Positions 44,767-56,797 are shown, counted from the first letter of the stretch. The stretch: 64,000 bases of DNA from Rostrohypoxylon terebratum (GCA_022497145.1 MU385877.1:62001-126000), one strand, 5' to 3'. Notes: generated by a model not told the origin, from the letters alone. A program made the numbers and translations.

Positions 44767-45330
44767 TGTGTCGCTGTTTGTAACCTGGAACACTGTATTA
44801 GGTAGCCAGATAGGTAGACGTTAACGAATGAAGCTGAATGTTCAGTTTATAGGTCTTCAAAATTCATCAACACGAGATGCCAGGTTACAGGTAAACACCA
44901 CCAAAAGGCCAAAAGGTACTATGTATGAAACCTTTTTTAATTCAATAAGAAGGAATGGTGATGTTTGAAGATGTTATTTGTTTGTTCTAGGTAGCAACTG
45001 TAATAGCTGCCACGCTCCCACGGTCAGCTCAAGTGTTACGCTGGATGAACTACAAGGTTGGACTGGTCACTGGGCAATGGACATCATCCTGCAGGTACTT
45101 TTGTACCCAAAACTAGTGCCAAAACGGACCCACATGCTCCCCTGTTCGATTAGACCCGCTCCCCATTAGCTGCAAACCCTCACCAATAGGATAGCTCCAT
45201 TAATTCTCATTAATTCTAAAAAGAAAAGAACGTCATCATGGTTCTACTAGCAGACTAGATAGGACCAGTAGGTACCAGAAGTAGCTCTTCTAAATAGCTT
45301 CTGCCATAGAAGCATACCGTCTACCACACA
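44767..45330. other. Divergent promoter region
   Basis: 564 bases between the UBX gene (minus) and SHY1 (plus). Short open frame at 44978-45169 without features. Confidence 0.5.
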
Positions 45331-46521
45331 ATGCCGCCGCACAGGTGGCTACCAACCCCCCAATCGCTCGCCCGACGAGTCGAGCAAGCCCTAGAAGCCC
45401 AAGCCCGCACCTCCGGCAGCAGCTACACCACCCCCGCGAAGTCCTCACGAAGTATCCGCAACACCACCCTCCGCTCCCCATCCTCCCTCCGCCGCCCCTT
45501 CACCCACAGCACCAAACGGCCCTCCCGCCCCCCCGCCGAAGACCCAGCCTTCACCTCCATCCTCGACAACCCGCCCGAGCTCGTGCGCACCGGCCAGCGC
45601 CACGGCCCGGGCCTCATTATCCTGGCCATCATCCCGGTCACCGCGTTCCTGCTCGGCACGTGGCAGGTGCAGCGGCTGGGCTGGAAGACCGAGCTGATCG
45701 CCAAGTTCGAGGACCGCATCGTGCGGCCGCCGCTCCCGTTACCGCCGCGCGTGGACCCGGCCGCGATCCACGAGTTCGACTTCCGGCGCGTGCGCGCGCG
45801 CGGCCGCTACGCGCACGACCGCGAGATGCTGGTGGGGCCGCGCATGCGGGACGGCGAGCAAGGGTACATGGTCGTCACGCCCCTCGAGCGGGGAGGCGAA
45901 GGGTCGACGGTGCTGGTGAACCGCGGCTGGATCAGCAAGAAGCACCGGCTGCAGCGCGATCGGCCGGAGTCGCTGCCCACGGGCGAGGTCGAGGTCGAAG
46001 GGTTGCTGCGGGAGCCGTGGAAGAAGAATATGTTCACGCCGGAGAATAGGCCGGATAAGAATGAGTTTTACTTCCCCGACGTCAAGCAGATGGCTGCGCT
46101 GACGGGGAGCCAGGCTGTGTGGATTGAGCAGACTATGGGTATGTATCTACTCACTCTCCTAGATGAGGTCACGAAGAGCGAGCACGGTGCTTGTGGCTAG
46201 CAATTTCTTTGGGCTAACATTGCATTTCTTTGTGTAGAACCGAACCTGCTGGAGGCTATAGACATGCAGAACAAGGGGATTCCCATTGGTAGACCAGCGG
46301 AGGTCAACTTGAGGAATAACCACGCCCAGTACATTTTTACATGGTATGCCTTGATCCTTGCCCTAATCCCCATAATCCCCAATCCTACCCTCGACTACCG
46401 TACTAACAATCCTCTCAGGTATGGACTCGCCGTAGCGACGTCGATAATGTTTTACATGGTAGTCAAGAAGCCTCCTTCGGATATTTCTCGTAGGGTGCGC
46501 ATGAACAAGGAGTGGTCGTAG
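45331..46521 (+). CDS. SHY1: SURF1-family cytochrome c oxidase assembly protein Shy1
   Basis: Inner-membrane assembly factor for complex IV (Cox1 maturation), 338 aa. Exons are 45331-46138, 46238-46343 and 46419-46521. The R/S-rich N-terminus is a mitochondrial presequence. The first membrane span is LIILAIIPVTAFLLGTWQVQ, containing the GTWQVQRLGWK signature. The middle carries FDFRRVRARGRYAHDREMLV, GYMVVTPLE and STVLVNRGWISKKH, all SURF1 landmarks. The second span comes after the last splice (YGLAVATSIMFYMVV). Exon 1 is strikingly GC-rich from 45580 to 46020, which creates long overlapping frames in the other five readings. Transcribed toward CENP-T; the stops are about 58 bases apart. Confidence 0.95.
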
Positions 46522-46579
46522 ACTCCCTGTTTTAAATATGCATTGTATAATTGAACAGAACTCGGGGTTCAGTTCGGCT

Positions 46580-48228
46580 TCAAGTCACTTCCTCCTCCTC
46601 TTCCACCTCTGTGTGCCGTGACTTCTTCTTTCGAGGGGGTTTCGTGGGCGGCGGGACCGACATACGCATCTCTTGTAGGAGTTCTCTTGGTAGATGTCGT
46701 TGCGCTAGGGCAAATGTCGTTGTCGACGCATTCGTCTGTCGTTGTCTGTAGTAGTTATAATCAGCCAATCCGTATGTCTGGAACTAGGTAAATACTCAAA
46801 AATGTACAACATACCTTCGCATGAGCATTACCATATCGCTCTCGTCGATCGTTTTTCGACCCGCGTGTCCCGCGTATGCAGCCAAATCATCCCCTAGCTG
46901 TTCGAAGAACCAGTCCGTAGCCTGCATGATCGCCTCTAGTGTGTCTGGGCTAATCTTTGCCTTGCTGACTCCGGCTGTTTTCGCAAGCGTCGTGGCTAAT
47001 CGTTTCACCACACCTTGAGGTAGTGAAGGATACTCGATACCATGTCTGGATATCTTCTTACCCTTCTTCCTTGTAGATCGTCTTTCTGTTCCCAGATCTA
47101 AGGCTTCGGAGATGATGGTCTCGTTTAATTCTTCGTTGCCGCCGTCCACATCCACATCCACGTCCCCATTCACATCAAAATCAACGTCATTTGCACCATC
47201 GTTTCCACCGTCACTGTCATCCATATCAAAAGCATCGAAGGGCTGCCCTATGTCATCGTCGTTGTCGTCGTATTCCAATTGAGCATCCGCCGTCTCAATA
47301 TTTTCGGTTACAGTCGGATCTCGAGTAGGCGATTCGACTGGAGCCATGACGAATGTACTCTCGTTTCCAATGTCGGGAATCTGGATCGGACCAAAGTCGT
47401 CTCGGCCACCCATGGTTTGACGTCGTGTCTCTTCGTCGACACTGCGAGTAGTTAGCAACTCATCCTTCATAAAGGGGGTCCGGTGGAATAATACCGTTCG
47501 AATATGGCATCCTCATCCATGTTCACCTCAGTATCATCCAACGCAGGCGGCGGGAAGAAGCCCGAGTCGATGCCCACGTTGTTATCATCAGCATCGTCAA
47601 TCTCCGGGCCAATAAAATCACTCATCCGCACACTTCCATAGCTTCCCCTATCCCTACCAAGCGGCGCCTCAGTCCACGCTCGTCGGGGCAACTCAATCGA
47701 TTGCACAGTGTAGTTCTCATCCTCCAGTATGCTAGACCGAGGCGGCTTCAACTCGCTATCGTACTCGTCGTCCTGGTCCATCGGCAGCGAGAACCGCGGC
47801 CTCTCGATCGGGAACTCGTCGTCGTCATCCTCCTCCATAAGGGTCTGCAACGTGGAGCTGTTGTTGTTCGCATTGGGACCGGGTGACGAGGATGAGGAGG
47901 AGACTGCCGTTGAGGTGGGGGCTAGAACCCGACTAAGGTTGCGTAGTAAGTCCCGCGGCGTCTCGCGCTCTCGCTCACGGGCTAGACTGCGCCGTCGCCC
48001 GACACGACCGGGTGTGAAGAGGGCCGCCCGGCGCTGATCTATAGCGCGGATTGCGGCACGCGCGTGTGGTGTGTTGGGGTTGCGGCGGGCAGAGGCGGAG
48101 AGGCGGAGGTTCGAGGAGGGCTCGGCGCTGATGGCGCGGCGGTTGGGTGTTGTAAGGTTACGCGGTGTGCTGAGGGGGGGCAAGCGCCCGGTGTGATTGC
48201 CGGTGTTGTTTGCGGATGAGTCCGACAT
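46580..48228 (-). CDS. Inner kinetochore histone-fold protein, CENP-T (Cnn1) family
   Basis: Constitutive centromere-associated protein of 508 aa that links centromeric chromatin to the Ndc80 complex. Exons are 48228-47495, 47441-46815 and 46745-46580. A 53-base intron (donor GTATTA, branch GCTAAC, acceptor CGCAG) joins AIFER to VDEETRRQT. The N-terminus is basic and S/T/P-rich with acidic patches, as expected for the disordered Ndc80-binding arm. The C-terminal histone fold reads GIEYPSLPQGVVKRLATTLA, AIMQATDWFFEQLGDDLAAY, GRKTIDESDMVMLMRRQRQT and then the CENP-T extension FALAQRHLPRELLQEMRM. ATG 48228 was chosen (MSDSSANNTG). The family call rests on the histone fold plus extension, which is diagnostic. 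Confidence 0.92.
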
Positions 48229-51200
48229 CGTGGCGGCGACGGCGGCGAGTATAGTAAGGCAATTGCTCTTGAGGGTTACCGACCAGATTAGTAGCACCTT
48301 GTTGATTGAGAGAAGTGAGTACGGTGTTCTGCCTCGCTCATGGCAGTCAAGGTCCCCTGTTTTTTTTTCTACTGCTGGTTGTTCCTCGGCAATAAATCAT
48401 GTCATAATCATCAAGGTTCGAATTGGTATCGCCTTGGAGTCCACTAGAAGTGGTCGGTTACAATGACGTGTGAGGTGTGAGTGGTGATTACTTGACGCGG
48501 TTAGAAAATTGAGACGCGTCCGACCAAGGTTATTAGCGAGTTGTTAGCGATTGCATGTGGAAACTGAGAGCAGGGGTTGCGCTACGTATTAGTGGGGTAA
48601 CACCCCTAGCTTAGGTAAAACTTCACTTATGTAATCAATTGTGTACCTAATGGATGAACACCCGGTCAAGACTCTTTAGGCGTATTTTATTACATTCTTG
48701 CAATGGTAATATAAGCTAAGTTTTGCCTATCCGTTAGAGTTCTTTTCCCTTGAGATTGGTTTCCAAGCTTGCCTACACCTAGCTAAAAGAAAGGAGTTCA
48801 TGCCAATGGCACTGTTTATCCAACCTGCCAACGTCATATTACAGGAAAATCAATTACATAATCTGCAGGGATTCTCCGTCTTGGATGATCCCTGTCAGTT
48901 TCCGTACTTTCTCATACCTGCTGAACCATGGAAACTTCCGCAAGCAAATTCCACACAACTCTCTGAACTCTCTGAAACTGCTTCGATTCATTTGTGTTTG
49001 CTGCAGTTCTCAAAGTTTCCAACATCTCACGATCTTTGTTTCTTCAAACCCTCTCAAACATCCCACAAAAGCCATCATGATGACGAAGACCTTCGTGAAT
49101 CAAAGTCCTCGGAAACCCAATTAGCTAGTATTCCCCTCGCCACCTAGAGAATCTGTCATACCTCAAGAGCATGATTGCCGATAAGTAAGCCGAATGTTTG
49201 GTAGACAAAATTCTACAAACCTATATTATACCATAACCTATCAGATCCGTTTATTTCGGCAATCCAGTTATATCTTGTGGGATGATATCTAACTTACCAG
49301 CTTACCAAGTAAACTAGTTTGACCACGATGCTGGAACGCAATGTACCGGTTTTGAGAGAATTGTTCGGCTTACTGGTCTTGGACTATCCATTAATTACCC
49401 CTGGAGCTCCTTCTAGCACGTTATTGGATTGTCGAACAACGACTAAGACGCCCCTGAAAGCGCGAAGACCTACGACGTACGTAGTAATAAACTCGAAAGC
49501 TTCCTGGAGTTGGTATCGATGAATATCTACTAATTAGGATAGGTAGCTGCAACTCTTCGGCAACTTGGCGAATCACCTAGATGCGTTCTAGCTTAATGCA
49601 AGAAGAATGTCCTCTAAACCAAAACCCCTGACCTCCAGGACGACTGAGAGGTCTTCGGATGTTCCAAAAGGATTGGTTGTGACAGGTTACGCTTCAGGTG
49701 TTGCCTCGACCTATCGGATCTCTCTCATGGGAAGTATTGTCGCCTAGTAACCTTTCGACTTGCTTGCCTTCACAAACAAAAGTTCAATGTTCAGTGCTCA
49801 CATGCTTAATGTATGCAATCTTGCTTGCCTACATGTCTAGTGTAGATTTGATATACATAGTTTGGTAGCTGCCTATAACTTGCATGCGTACTGCACATGC
49901 AGAGCGGGTAGTCCTACGGCAGTCAGATAGCTTGCGACGATCGATCTCGGTATAGTCCTATAAAACAACCGAACATCCATCGAGTTGCGAGATGTTATTG
50001 GGTAGATCAGCTATAGAGGTGTGGCTCACTTGGTCGAATAACTCCACCTTCGCGTTCCTGACCTTGATAATATATGTTTCTTAGTACTAGCTCGAATTAC
50101 TAGATATACGATGATATGTTTCCTCTTGGTCCGTTTATTAGAATTAAACCTTAACCCCAATGCAAATACACTACAGGAATAAACTGCCTTATGATAGGTG
50201 GTGGACCATGAAATTCATTTCCAGTTGTCTGGATGGAAATGAAGATAAGAACGACCAATAAAGACGCTTAGACCAAGCTTGCCCCTTACGTTAGTTTCGA
50301 GATGCACTGGCTGACTGGGATGTGTACATAGTAGGATACTTAGGTACCTCCTCCACACTAACTTTTTCCGAGTGGGTTATTAAGTTCCGAAGTATAGGGG
50401 TTCGATTGCGACGGCGTCTCTTAAATCACAACCTTGAAATCATCAAATCATAAATCAAGAATCACACACCAATTGGTTTCCAATATTGAATGATATCTCG
50501 ACCTTGATCAACTTTGACTGGTTTTTTATTTCTTACCTCGCACTTCTTACTTCGTTCCAATTTCATATTTCGGTACGCGCCGCTTTGTGGTTCGCAACAT
50601 CTTCATCAAATCATCTGTTTCTGTTTGTAAGTTGTCCTATATTTCCTTATTTTTCCTTGTTCCCCTTCCCTTGGTAAGACCCAAGACCTCAAGACGTCGC
50701 CATTCCCTACCAAAGGTACCTAGTAGGTATCGTTATCGCCTCATTCTAGCCCCCGTTCAGTCGGGTTTAGTGAGGTCTAGTCAGTCAGTCAGTCAGCGAC
50801 ATCATTCTCCTTCACAATACCCAATATATGATTGTCCACCTAGTTGTCCTGTTTTTAACCGCCTTCAAGTTGGGGGTTGACGACAAGGAAAGGAAGATAA
50901 GAGAGAACAGAACGAAACACCAATCAATTCCGTTTCACCTGATACTTGAAATTCCTATTCAAAAAGCGACTCACGCCACTGCCCGTTTAGACACTCAACC
51001 CCAAACACCCCCCAAAAGAAAGCCTCTGGGCACTCCTTCCAGTACTTCCAGCCTTGAATCAACTGCTGTTCTTGTCAGTTAGCGTTGTCCCCACACACAC
51101 CCTAGCTAAATAGAAGCTTCCCCATCCCTATCGGGACAACCCAGGACACTCAAAACTACCCTATCAGGCCTTCCCAACCAGCTATCGTTCCAGTGTGCGA

Positions 51201-51887
51201 ACCGTGCTGCAGCCTATGCGGACGCATTTAGCATAGCTTAGGCCGCTAACGTGCTCTGCACCTGCTCTTGCCTACCCAGAAAATACCTATGAGTTGATTT
51301 CTATTATCCCTACGATATCACCGCGCACCGCAATAGCCACTGCAATAGCCACCGGAATAGTGTACCTATTGTACCTATTGCCTGGCCTGGCACTTTCTGA
51401 CCGTAGCGCCGTGCTCCATATTTTCTTGATATTCCCATATCCCCCTTCCAATTCCCAGCCTACCATCGTCCAAATCGTCCAATGAGCCTAGCACCCAGCG
51501 GGCAGCTTCTATTTGCCCATTGTCATTATTACCCATAACCTACTAGGTACACTAGGCTCTAGCACACTAGTAGGTAGAGCCCGTTGCAGCAAGCACACTT
51601 TGCCCACCTCCTGCGATCTGCGGCACCACACCCTTCCGACCTTGTGTCAAAACATTTCTAACCCTTATGCAACGCAAGCTCCTTCTACACCTCTTTTGCT
51701 CCTGATTGTATCGCCGACAACGCTTTCCTTACCATTTACCTTATTCAAGATCCTATCTCCATCAAAATACCATACTAACAATCACTCTAATCTATCGCAG
51801 CTGTCAATTTGCCTTTTGTCTAGTTTTCAATTTCCCCCAATTTCCGTTGTTGGTAAAACCGAGTAGAGCATTTTAAGATCGCCAACA
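48229..51887. other. 3.7-kb region: promoter and probable long leader of the Rac gene
   Basis: The left part holds the CENP-T promoter and unremarkable DNA. From about 50460 to 51887 the plus strand becomes C/T/A-rich and G-poor, like a fungal 5' leader, with many short upstream open frames and possible leader introns. It has a tetranucleotide repeat at 50779-50796. The 115-codon frame at 48800-49147 shows no domain. No separate gene is supported. Confidence 0.5.
50779..50796. repeat. AGTC tetranucleotide repeat
   Basis: About 4.5 tandem AGTC units lie within the leader-like region upstream of the Rac gene. Confidence 0.85.
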
Positions 51888-52964
51888 ATGGCAGCTCCTG
51901 GTGTTCAATCGTTGAAGGTACGTTAATGTTTGTCTACTTTTCCCGTTCCTCATCATGTCGCTTGCTTCGAACAACGAACAACGAACAATCAACAGCAACC
52001 AAGCGAACACCGACGCAATCACCAGCAATCATCAGTAATCACCAAGTCGAGTACATTATGCTAATGCGAGATTCTCCTGCAGTGTGTCGTTACAGGTGAC
52101 GGTGCTGTCGGAAAGGTCCGTCCTATATACCATTCCCAATAACAATCTGGAACCATCCTCGATTCAGTCGAACTCGAGTCATGTTCCTTACTATGGATGT
52201 TCCCCGAAATCTAACATTAGTGTCAGACGTGTCTGCTTATCTCCTATACCACAAATGCCTTCCCCGGTGAATACATACCTACCGTGTTAGTCTACCTGCC
52301 GTCTCCAATACCCCTTTCCAGCCCATCAGCTCATGTTTGACATGCAGGTTCGACAACTATTCCGCAAGTGTCATGGTCGATGGCAAGCCCATCAGCTTAG
52401 GACTTTGGGATACTGCTGGTCAGGAAGATTACGATAGGCTGCGACCTCTCTCCTACCCCCAAACCGATGTCTTCCTCATCTGCTTCTCTATCGTAAGCCC
52501 GCCATCGTTCGATAACGTAAAGGCCAAGGTACGTGAATAGCAAACACTGCTCTACAAGCTGTCCAATCGAATGTTCGGGCAATTGCTGATTTGGCTTAGT
52601 GGTATCCTGAAATTGACCATCACGCGCCGAACATCCCTATCATCCTGGTCGGAACCAAGTTGGATTTGCGAGAGGACCCCGCCACCCTAGAAAGCTTGAG
52701 ATCCAAGAGAATGGAGCCCGTCTCATACGACCAAGCTCTCGTTTGCGCGAAGGAGATCCGTGCCCACAAATATCTAGAATGCTCGGCTCTCACGCAGCGA
52801 AATCTCAAGAGTGTTTTCGACGAGGCTATCAGGTAAAATGACACTATGATTAAAGAAACTCTGATCAGTCATGGTGTGCTAATTGTATTCTCAGGGCCGT
52901 CCTCAACCCCAGGCCTGTGCCTACGAAAGGAAGCACCAAGAAGAGCAAATGCACGATCCTATAA
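51888..52964 (+). CDS. RAC1: Rho-family small GTPase Rac
   Basis: Polarity and NADPH-oxidase regulator, 201 aa. Six exons: 51888-51917, 52083-52115, 52227-52285, 52348-52528, 52600-52832 and 52895-52964. All G boxes are present: the P-loop GDGAVGKT (residues 15-22), switch I YIPTVFDNYSASVMVDGK, switch II DTAGQEDYDRLRPLSY, and the guanine-specificity motifs GTKLDL and CSAL. SVMVDGKPISLGLWDTAG, with W at this position, separates Rac from Cdc42 (GLFDTAG). The tail is basic (KGSTKKSK) and ends CTIL, a CAAX box whose final Leu favours geranylgeranylation. The first two coding exons are only 30 and 33 bases. Fungal Rac acts with Cdc42 in hyphal growth and branching. Confidence 0.97.
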
Positions 52965-53883
52965 ACGGACAATAAAAGTTGCGTTTGCACTGTCGATATA
53001 TTTCCACGTTTTTGGTCGAGCAAGCCAGAAAGTTTTGCGAAACGATGAAGGCGTTTTTTGGTGGACATATAGGAAAGATTAACTTATCCTCCATGAGGAA
53101 CCGACGTATTCAGGCATCTTTGAAGTTGGCCGACTACCCATATTTCGCGTCCCTTCATTTGAAACCTACATACCCACAGACGTATTTTCGGTGGCCGTGT
53201 TTTTGTTGTTGTGCACCCATGGGATATTTCGACCATGAAACAGAGTTAAGGGAGGGGGGACGAAGGAAGAGAAAGCAAGTTGGTAGAAACCGCAAGAGAC
53301 CGTCAGCAGAAGGGAGAGACCCGAGGTATCATCTTAGCACAGAAGCTTGAGAAATGTTTTCGTTGTGCTTAGAGTTCTGACACAAGATTACCAACCAGAC
53401 TTGTCTACACTTGTCCTTTTTAGCAGATTGGACATTAATACAGGGATAACCGGTTTTCGTCGTTTTCTGCAGGAGAACATTGAAGTATGGATGTCATGTG
53501 TTGTGTGTCGCGTGTCGTTCCCGGGCTGGACCTTGAGGTAGAGAGACGGTAGCGAGAGTTCGCGATCCCCTCTCTCCCTAAGGATAATTCATACTCGCCT
53601 TTTCACAGTTCTGTAGATAGCATGATTGCGAGAGGAATCTAAATCTCACGGCATGGTCCCCCTTTAGAATCGCTGGCTCTTTTTGTTTTTGTCTTGTCTA
53701 CGGTTCAAGGGTGTTTACGGGTCTAGTTTTCTCTCAAGCATGTTCGTCGTATTAATAAAGCTGATATCCATCTATAACGCAAGTGTACAATCCAAGTAAC
53801 CGGGCTGATAACCAAGTGAATAATGGTGGTGGTGGTGGTGGTTAAGGGGAAAGGGGTGTGTGTGGTAAAAAACAGAAACTCGA
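52965..53883. other. Intergenic region between convergent genes
   Basis: 3' flanks of the Rac and Nop6-like genes, including a long probable 3' UTR and a GGT repeat. Open frames at 52979-53350 are not supported. Confidence 0.5.
53824..53841. repeat. GGT trinucleotide microsatellite
   Basis: Six tandem GGT units lie about 45 bases past the stop of the Nop6-like gene, probably in its 3' UTR. Confidence 0.85.
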
Positions 53884-54906
53884 TCAAGCGCCGTGAATCC
53901 TCCCCCTGCGGCTGGGATGGATGGCATCCTCGATACTCCCACCGGCCGGCTTATCGCCATTGCCGTTCTTCTCCCGCTCCTTCTCGGCCTTCGCCTGGAT
54001 CTCGGCCTCGATCCTCCGGGCGCGCTCCTCGTTCAGCTTCGCGTTCTTGGCCTTGATCTTCTCCTTCCTGTGCGGGGTGTTGCCGCCGCCGCCGGCGGTC
54101 AGCTCGACGTTGATCTTGCGCTCCTCAGGGGCGCCGCCATCCCTGCTCGAGGGGCAGGCGAAGGTGCTGTGGTGCATGGTCTTCAGGCACGACTTCATGT
54201 GGTCGTAGCGCGCGAACTCGACGAAGGCTACGCCGCGCGACTTCTTGGTGCGCGGGTCGTGCAGCAGACGCACGGAGATGGGATGCACGGCGCTGAAGTG
54301 CGCGGTTATCTGCGGCACGGTGGCGCTGTAGGGGAGATTGCCTACGAAGACTATAAAACGGGATTTCTTGCCGTTGGGTTGAGTGGGCTCTTCTTCTTCT
54401 TGTTCTTCGTCCGCAGCGTCGGTGGGGGTAGGGTCTGCGGTTGGTGTGGGCTCGTCGGTTGAGGAGGACTTTTTCGACGATTTCTTGTCCTTTTTATCCT
54501 TCTTGTCTTTTTTGTCTTTCTTCTCCTTCTTGCTTTTCTTGGACGGTTTTTCCTCTGTGACTTCGGTTCCGCCTTCTATGGTAGTAGGGGGTTCTTGAGA
54601 AGGCTCGTCGACCTCAGGCACAATAGCTTCCTCGTCGGCGACGTTCTCATCGTCGGCGGCAGAAATGTGCTTGTGGGATTTGTCCTTCTTGCTCTTCTTC
54701 TCCTTCTTCTCCTTCTTCTCCTTCTTCTCTTTTTTCTCTTTCTTGTCCTTCTTTTCCTTCTTGTCTTTCTTAGCCTTCTTCTCGACTCTCGAGGTATCCT
54801 CGTCGGCGGCTTCGCTTATGCGTCTACGCTTCTTGCTGGCGCTGTCGCTGCCAACTGCGGCGGCAACAGCGGGGTCTTCTTCCGACTTGCGCTTCTTGGA
54901 AGACAT
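53884..54906 (-). CDS. NOP6: Nop6-like nucleolar RRM protein
   Basis: Putative 40S ribosome biogenesis factor of 340 aa, intronless. The N-terminal half is a lysine-rich nuclear/nucleolar region with repeated KKDKKEKK/KKEKK units at about residues 45-75 and 130-155. They are encoded by near-repeats of TTC/TTCTCC on the plus strand (54480-54540 and 54690-54785). The single RRM spans about residues 182-265: RNP2 is IVFVGNLPYSA and RNP1 is KSRGVAFVEFAR. A basic C-terminal helix (RKEKIKAKNAKLNEERARRI) follows. This layout fits yeast Nop6, which binds the 5' ETS region early in pre-rRNA processing. ATG 54906 (MSSKKRKSEED) was chosen; the frame is open to 55038, but the upstream codons look like leader. 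Confidence 0.88.
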   Translation of the reverse strand: MSSKKRKSEEDPAVAAAVGSDSASKKRRRISEAADEDTSRVEKKAKKDKKEKKDKKEKKEKKEKKEKKEKKSKKDKSHKHISAADDENVADEEAIVPEVDEPSQEPPTTIEGGTEVTEEKPSKKSKKEKKDKKDKKDKKDKKSSKKSSSTDEPTPTADPTPTDAADEEQEEEEPTQPNGKKSRFIVFVGNLPYSATVPQITAHFSAVHPISVRLLHDPRTKKSRGVAFVEFARYDHMKSCLKTMHHSTFACPSSRDGGAPEERKINVELTAGGGGNTPHRKEKIKAKNAKLNEERARRIEAEIQAKAEKEREKNGNGDKPAGGSIEDAIHPSRRGRIHGA

Positions 54907-55996
54907 ATCGACTCCTATCTGCGTAGTATTTCGAGTCGTTAAGGCAATTATGAAAGGAGAAATATCCGCGCAACAGAATTTGTTGATTACGAAACGGTAG
55001 ACTGCGACGAGCTCTGCAGGTGTTGATACTAAAGACAATCACAAGCACGATGCAGAACAGAAAATTTCAGTGGAGCCCAATGCAACCAGTTCTGCTAGCG
55101 GTGTGGGGCTCAAAGATTAGTGCTTCAATACATGAATAGACCTTCTCTTAGATACATTTATGTTTAAGCCATAACTTTGCTTACTTGCATGTCTCGGTGA
55201 TGATGCTTCTTCTACTCCCTCACTGACCCATGGCATTATAAATAGCTAATAGAAGTTCAATGTTATCCGTTTATGAGCTGATTGGAATGCATTCAATGTA
55301 TGCAATATCAGGTATTCAAACGGAGAAGACTACACCGACCCCTATCTCGTCTCGGGAGAATCTTCTAAAAGGAGTACTTGATCTCAGTAATAAATCCCAG
55401 AACGACTTCAGATAATTAAGTTTTATAGTGTCGTTTTCTTTAAGAACATATTCGGTTCAAATGAAGAGGTTTCAGAGAATGGAATAGGTGTCTAGTTGGC
55501 CCTAGGGAAATAGGGGCTATAAGGCAAACATTGATGATGAGTCCATATATTCCATCGTGCTTTCCATCTCCTTGAACATCGTAATGGGACTTCCTCTTAT
55601 ATTGAGCTCTCGTGGGTTCCTACCTGCTGCATATTTAAGTTCATAATTGTCAGCTAGTCGTTTTTCCCTAGATTTATAGATATTGCAACTACTCAATGGA
55701 TTTCAAGTTCCTCCACTCTTTTCATCTCCTTTTCACGAACCAACTGACAACATCAAATTCCTGATACCACTCGTTTTTTTTGGATCACTAGAGTCACATA
55801 TAAAACATCTGTTTTCTCCTGGGTTGATCTTTTGGTGATCATCCTTACTGTCTTCAGTCCTCTGCGCTTTGTGGGATTTATGGAATCTTCAAAAAAGAAG
55901 CAACCACCAAAAATAAGACCCGGCGAAAATATATGATATGAGACCTACACTCTCTTCTCGAATAGTACCTCGAATTCGTTTGCGTGGCTAGACTAG
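54907..55996. other. Divergent promoter region, 1.1 kb
   Basis: Between the Nop6-like gene (minus) and the CFEM gene (plus); AT-rich, with no gene seen. The stretch 55670-55790 is CT-rich and could be part of the CFEM gene leader. Confidence 0.5.
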
Positions 55997-56797
55997 ATGA
56001 AGCCTGTCAAGGTCTTGCTTGCGCGGGTTCTCTTCGCGAACCTATTCCGGCTGGTTGTCGGTATGGGCAACAGCACTAATAGCACGACCCCTAATACATA
56101 TCCTGGGCCTCCAGGTGAGTTTATACCCGATAATTAGGAATTATAATTCGAGGCTGATCATTCTCGAGGTTGCGTGTCCCGATGTATGGTTGGTAGCATG
56201 CTCGTGACTCAGTGTGCTGATACGAAATGCCTCTGCATCGAAAAAGATTACCAACAGGTCAGTTTCTTCCCTCGTGGTATGATGACTAGCCCTTGACTAA
56301 CCAGCTATGATATGGAGTCACTCTTTCAGTGTCTTTATTCTCAATGCGACTCGAATCACTATGGCCCGGCTCTTAGCCATGTAATTTCCCTTTGCATGAA
56401 CCCCGGCGCCAAGATTTACACATTAGCGCCAGGTAGTGTCGACATCGAGCTGTTGCGACCTCGTGAAGGAGATTACCTCGCCAGTCGTGAAGTCGCAAAT
56501 GTCCCCGGTATGCAGTTACGGCAAGCGAGTGTCGTTGAATACGGGGAGACCACGGCCGTCACAACCATGATCAAAGCTGTCGTAACCGTATCAATTCCCC
56601 CTGTCACTGTGCCTCGCACACCTCAAACGCCTACTTCATACTTCGAGACAGCTTTGACATCCTTAGCAGCAACCACGTCTGCTAGTCGACCGTGGGCTAT
56701 TCGCGCCACTCGGATGGACCCTTCGTACTTTGGATTGGTGGTGTGGGTGATGGTGGTTGTGGGGATGGATTATTGGGTGAACGGCTACTGGGGTTAG
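55997..56797 (+). CDS. CFEM-domain secreted or cell-surface protein
   Basis: Small cysteine-rich fungal protein of 228 aa, assembled from exons 55997-56114, 56169-56257 and 56318-56797. Residues 1-22 form a signal-peptide-like start (MKPVKVLLARVLFANLFRLV). The CFEM domain has all eight cysteines: CVSRC, then x9-C, ADTK-CLC, x11-C, x4-C and x15-C. The Asp before the CxC pair that coordinates haem iron in characterised CFEM proteins is present. This fits the published CFEM spacing consensus. The rest is S/T/P-rich and ends in a hydrophobic run (YFGLVVWVMVVVGMDYW), either a membrane anchor or a GPI-signal-like tail. CFEM proteins serve in haem/iron uptake, wall structure or host interaction; which applies is unknown. 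The exon 3 acceptor (GGAG|TCACTC) is the least certain join. Confidence 0.85.

Noticed and set aside
45345..46049. 234-codon R/P/A-rich frame inside SHY1
   Set aside because: A shadow frame caused by the high GC content of SHY1 exon 1.
48800..49147. 115-codon open frame upstream of Rac
   Set aside because: No recognisable motif, no promoter-like context, and residue composition typical of translated non-coding DNA.
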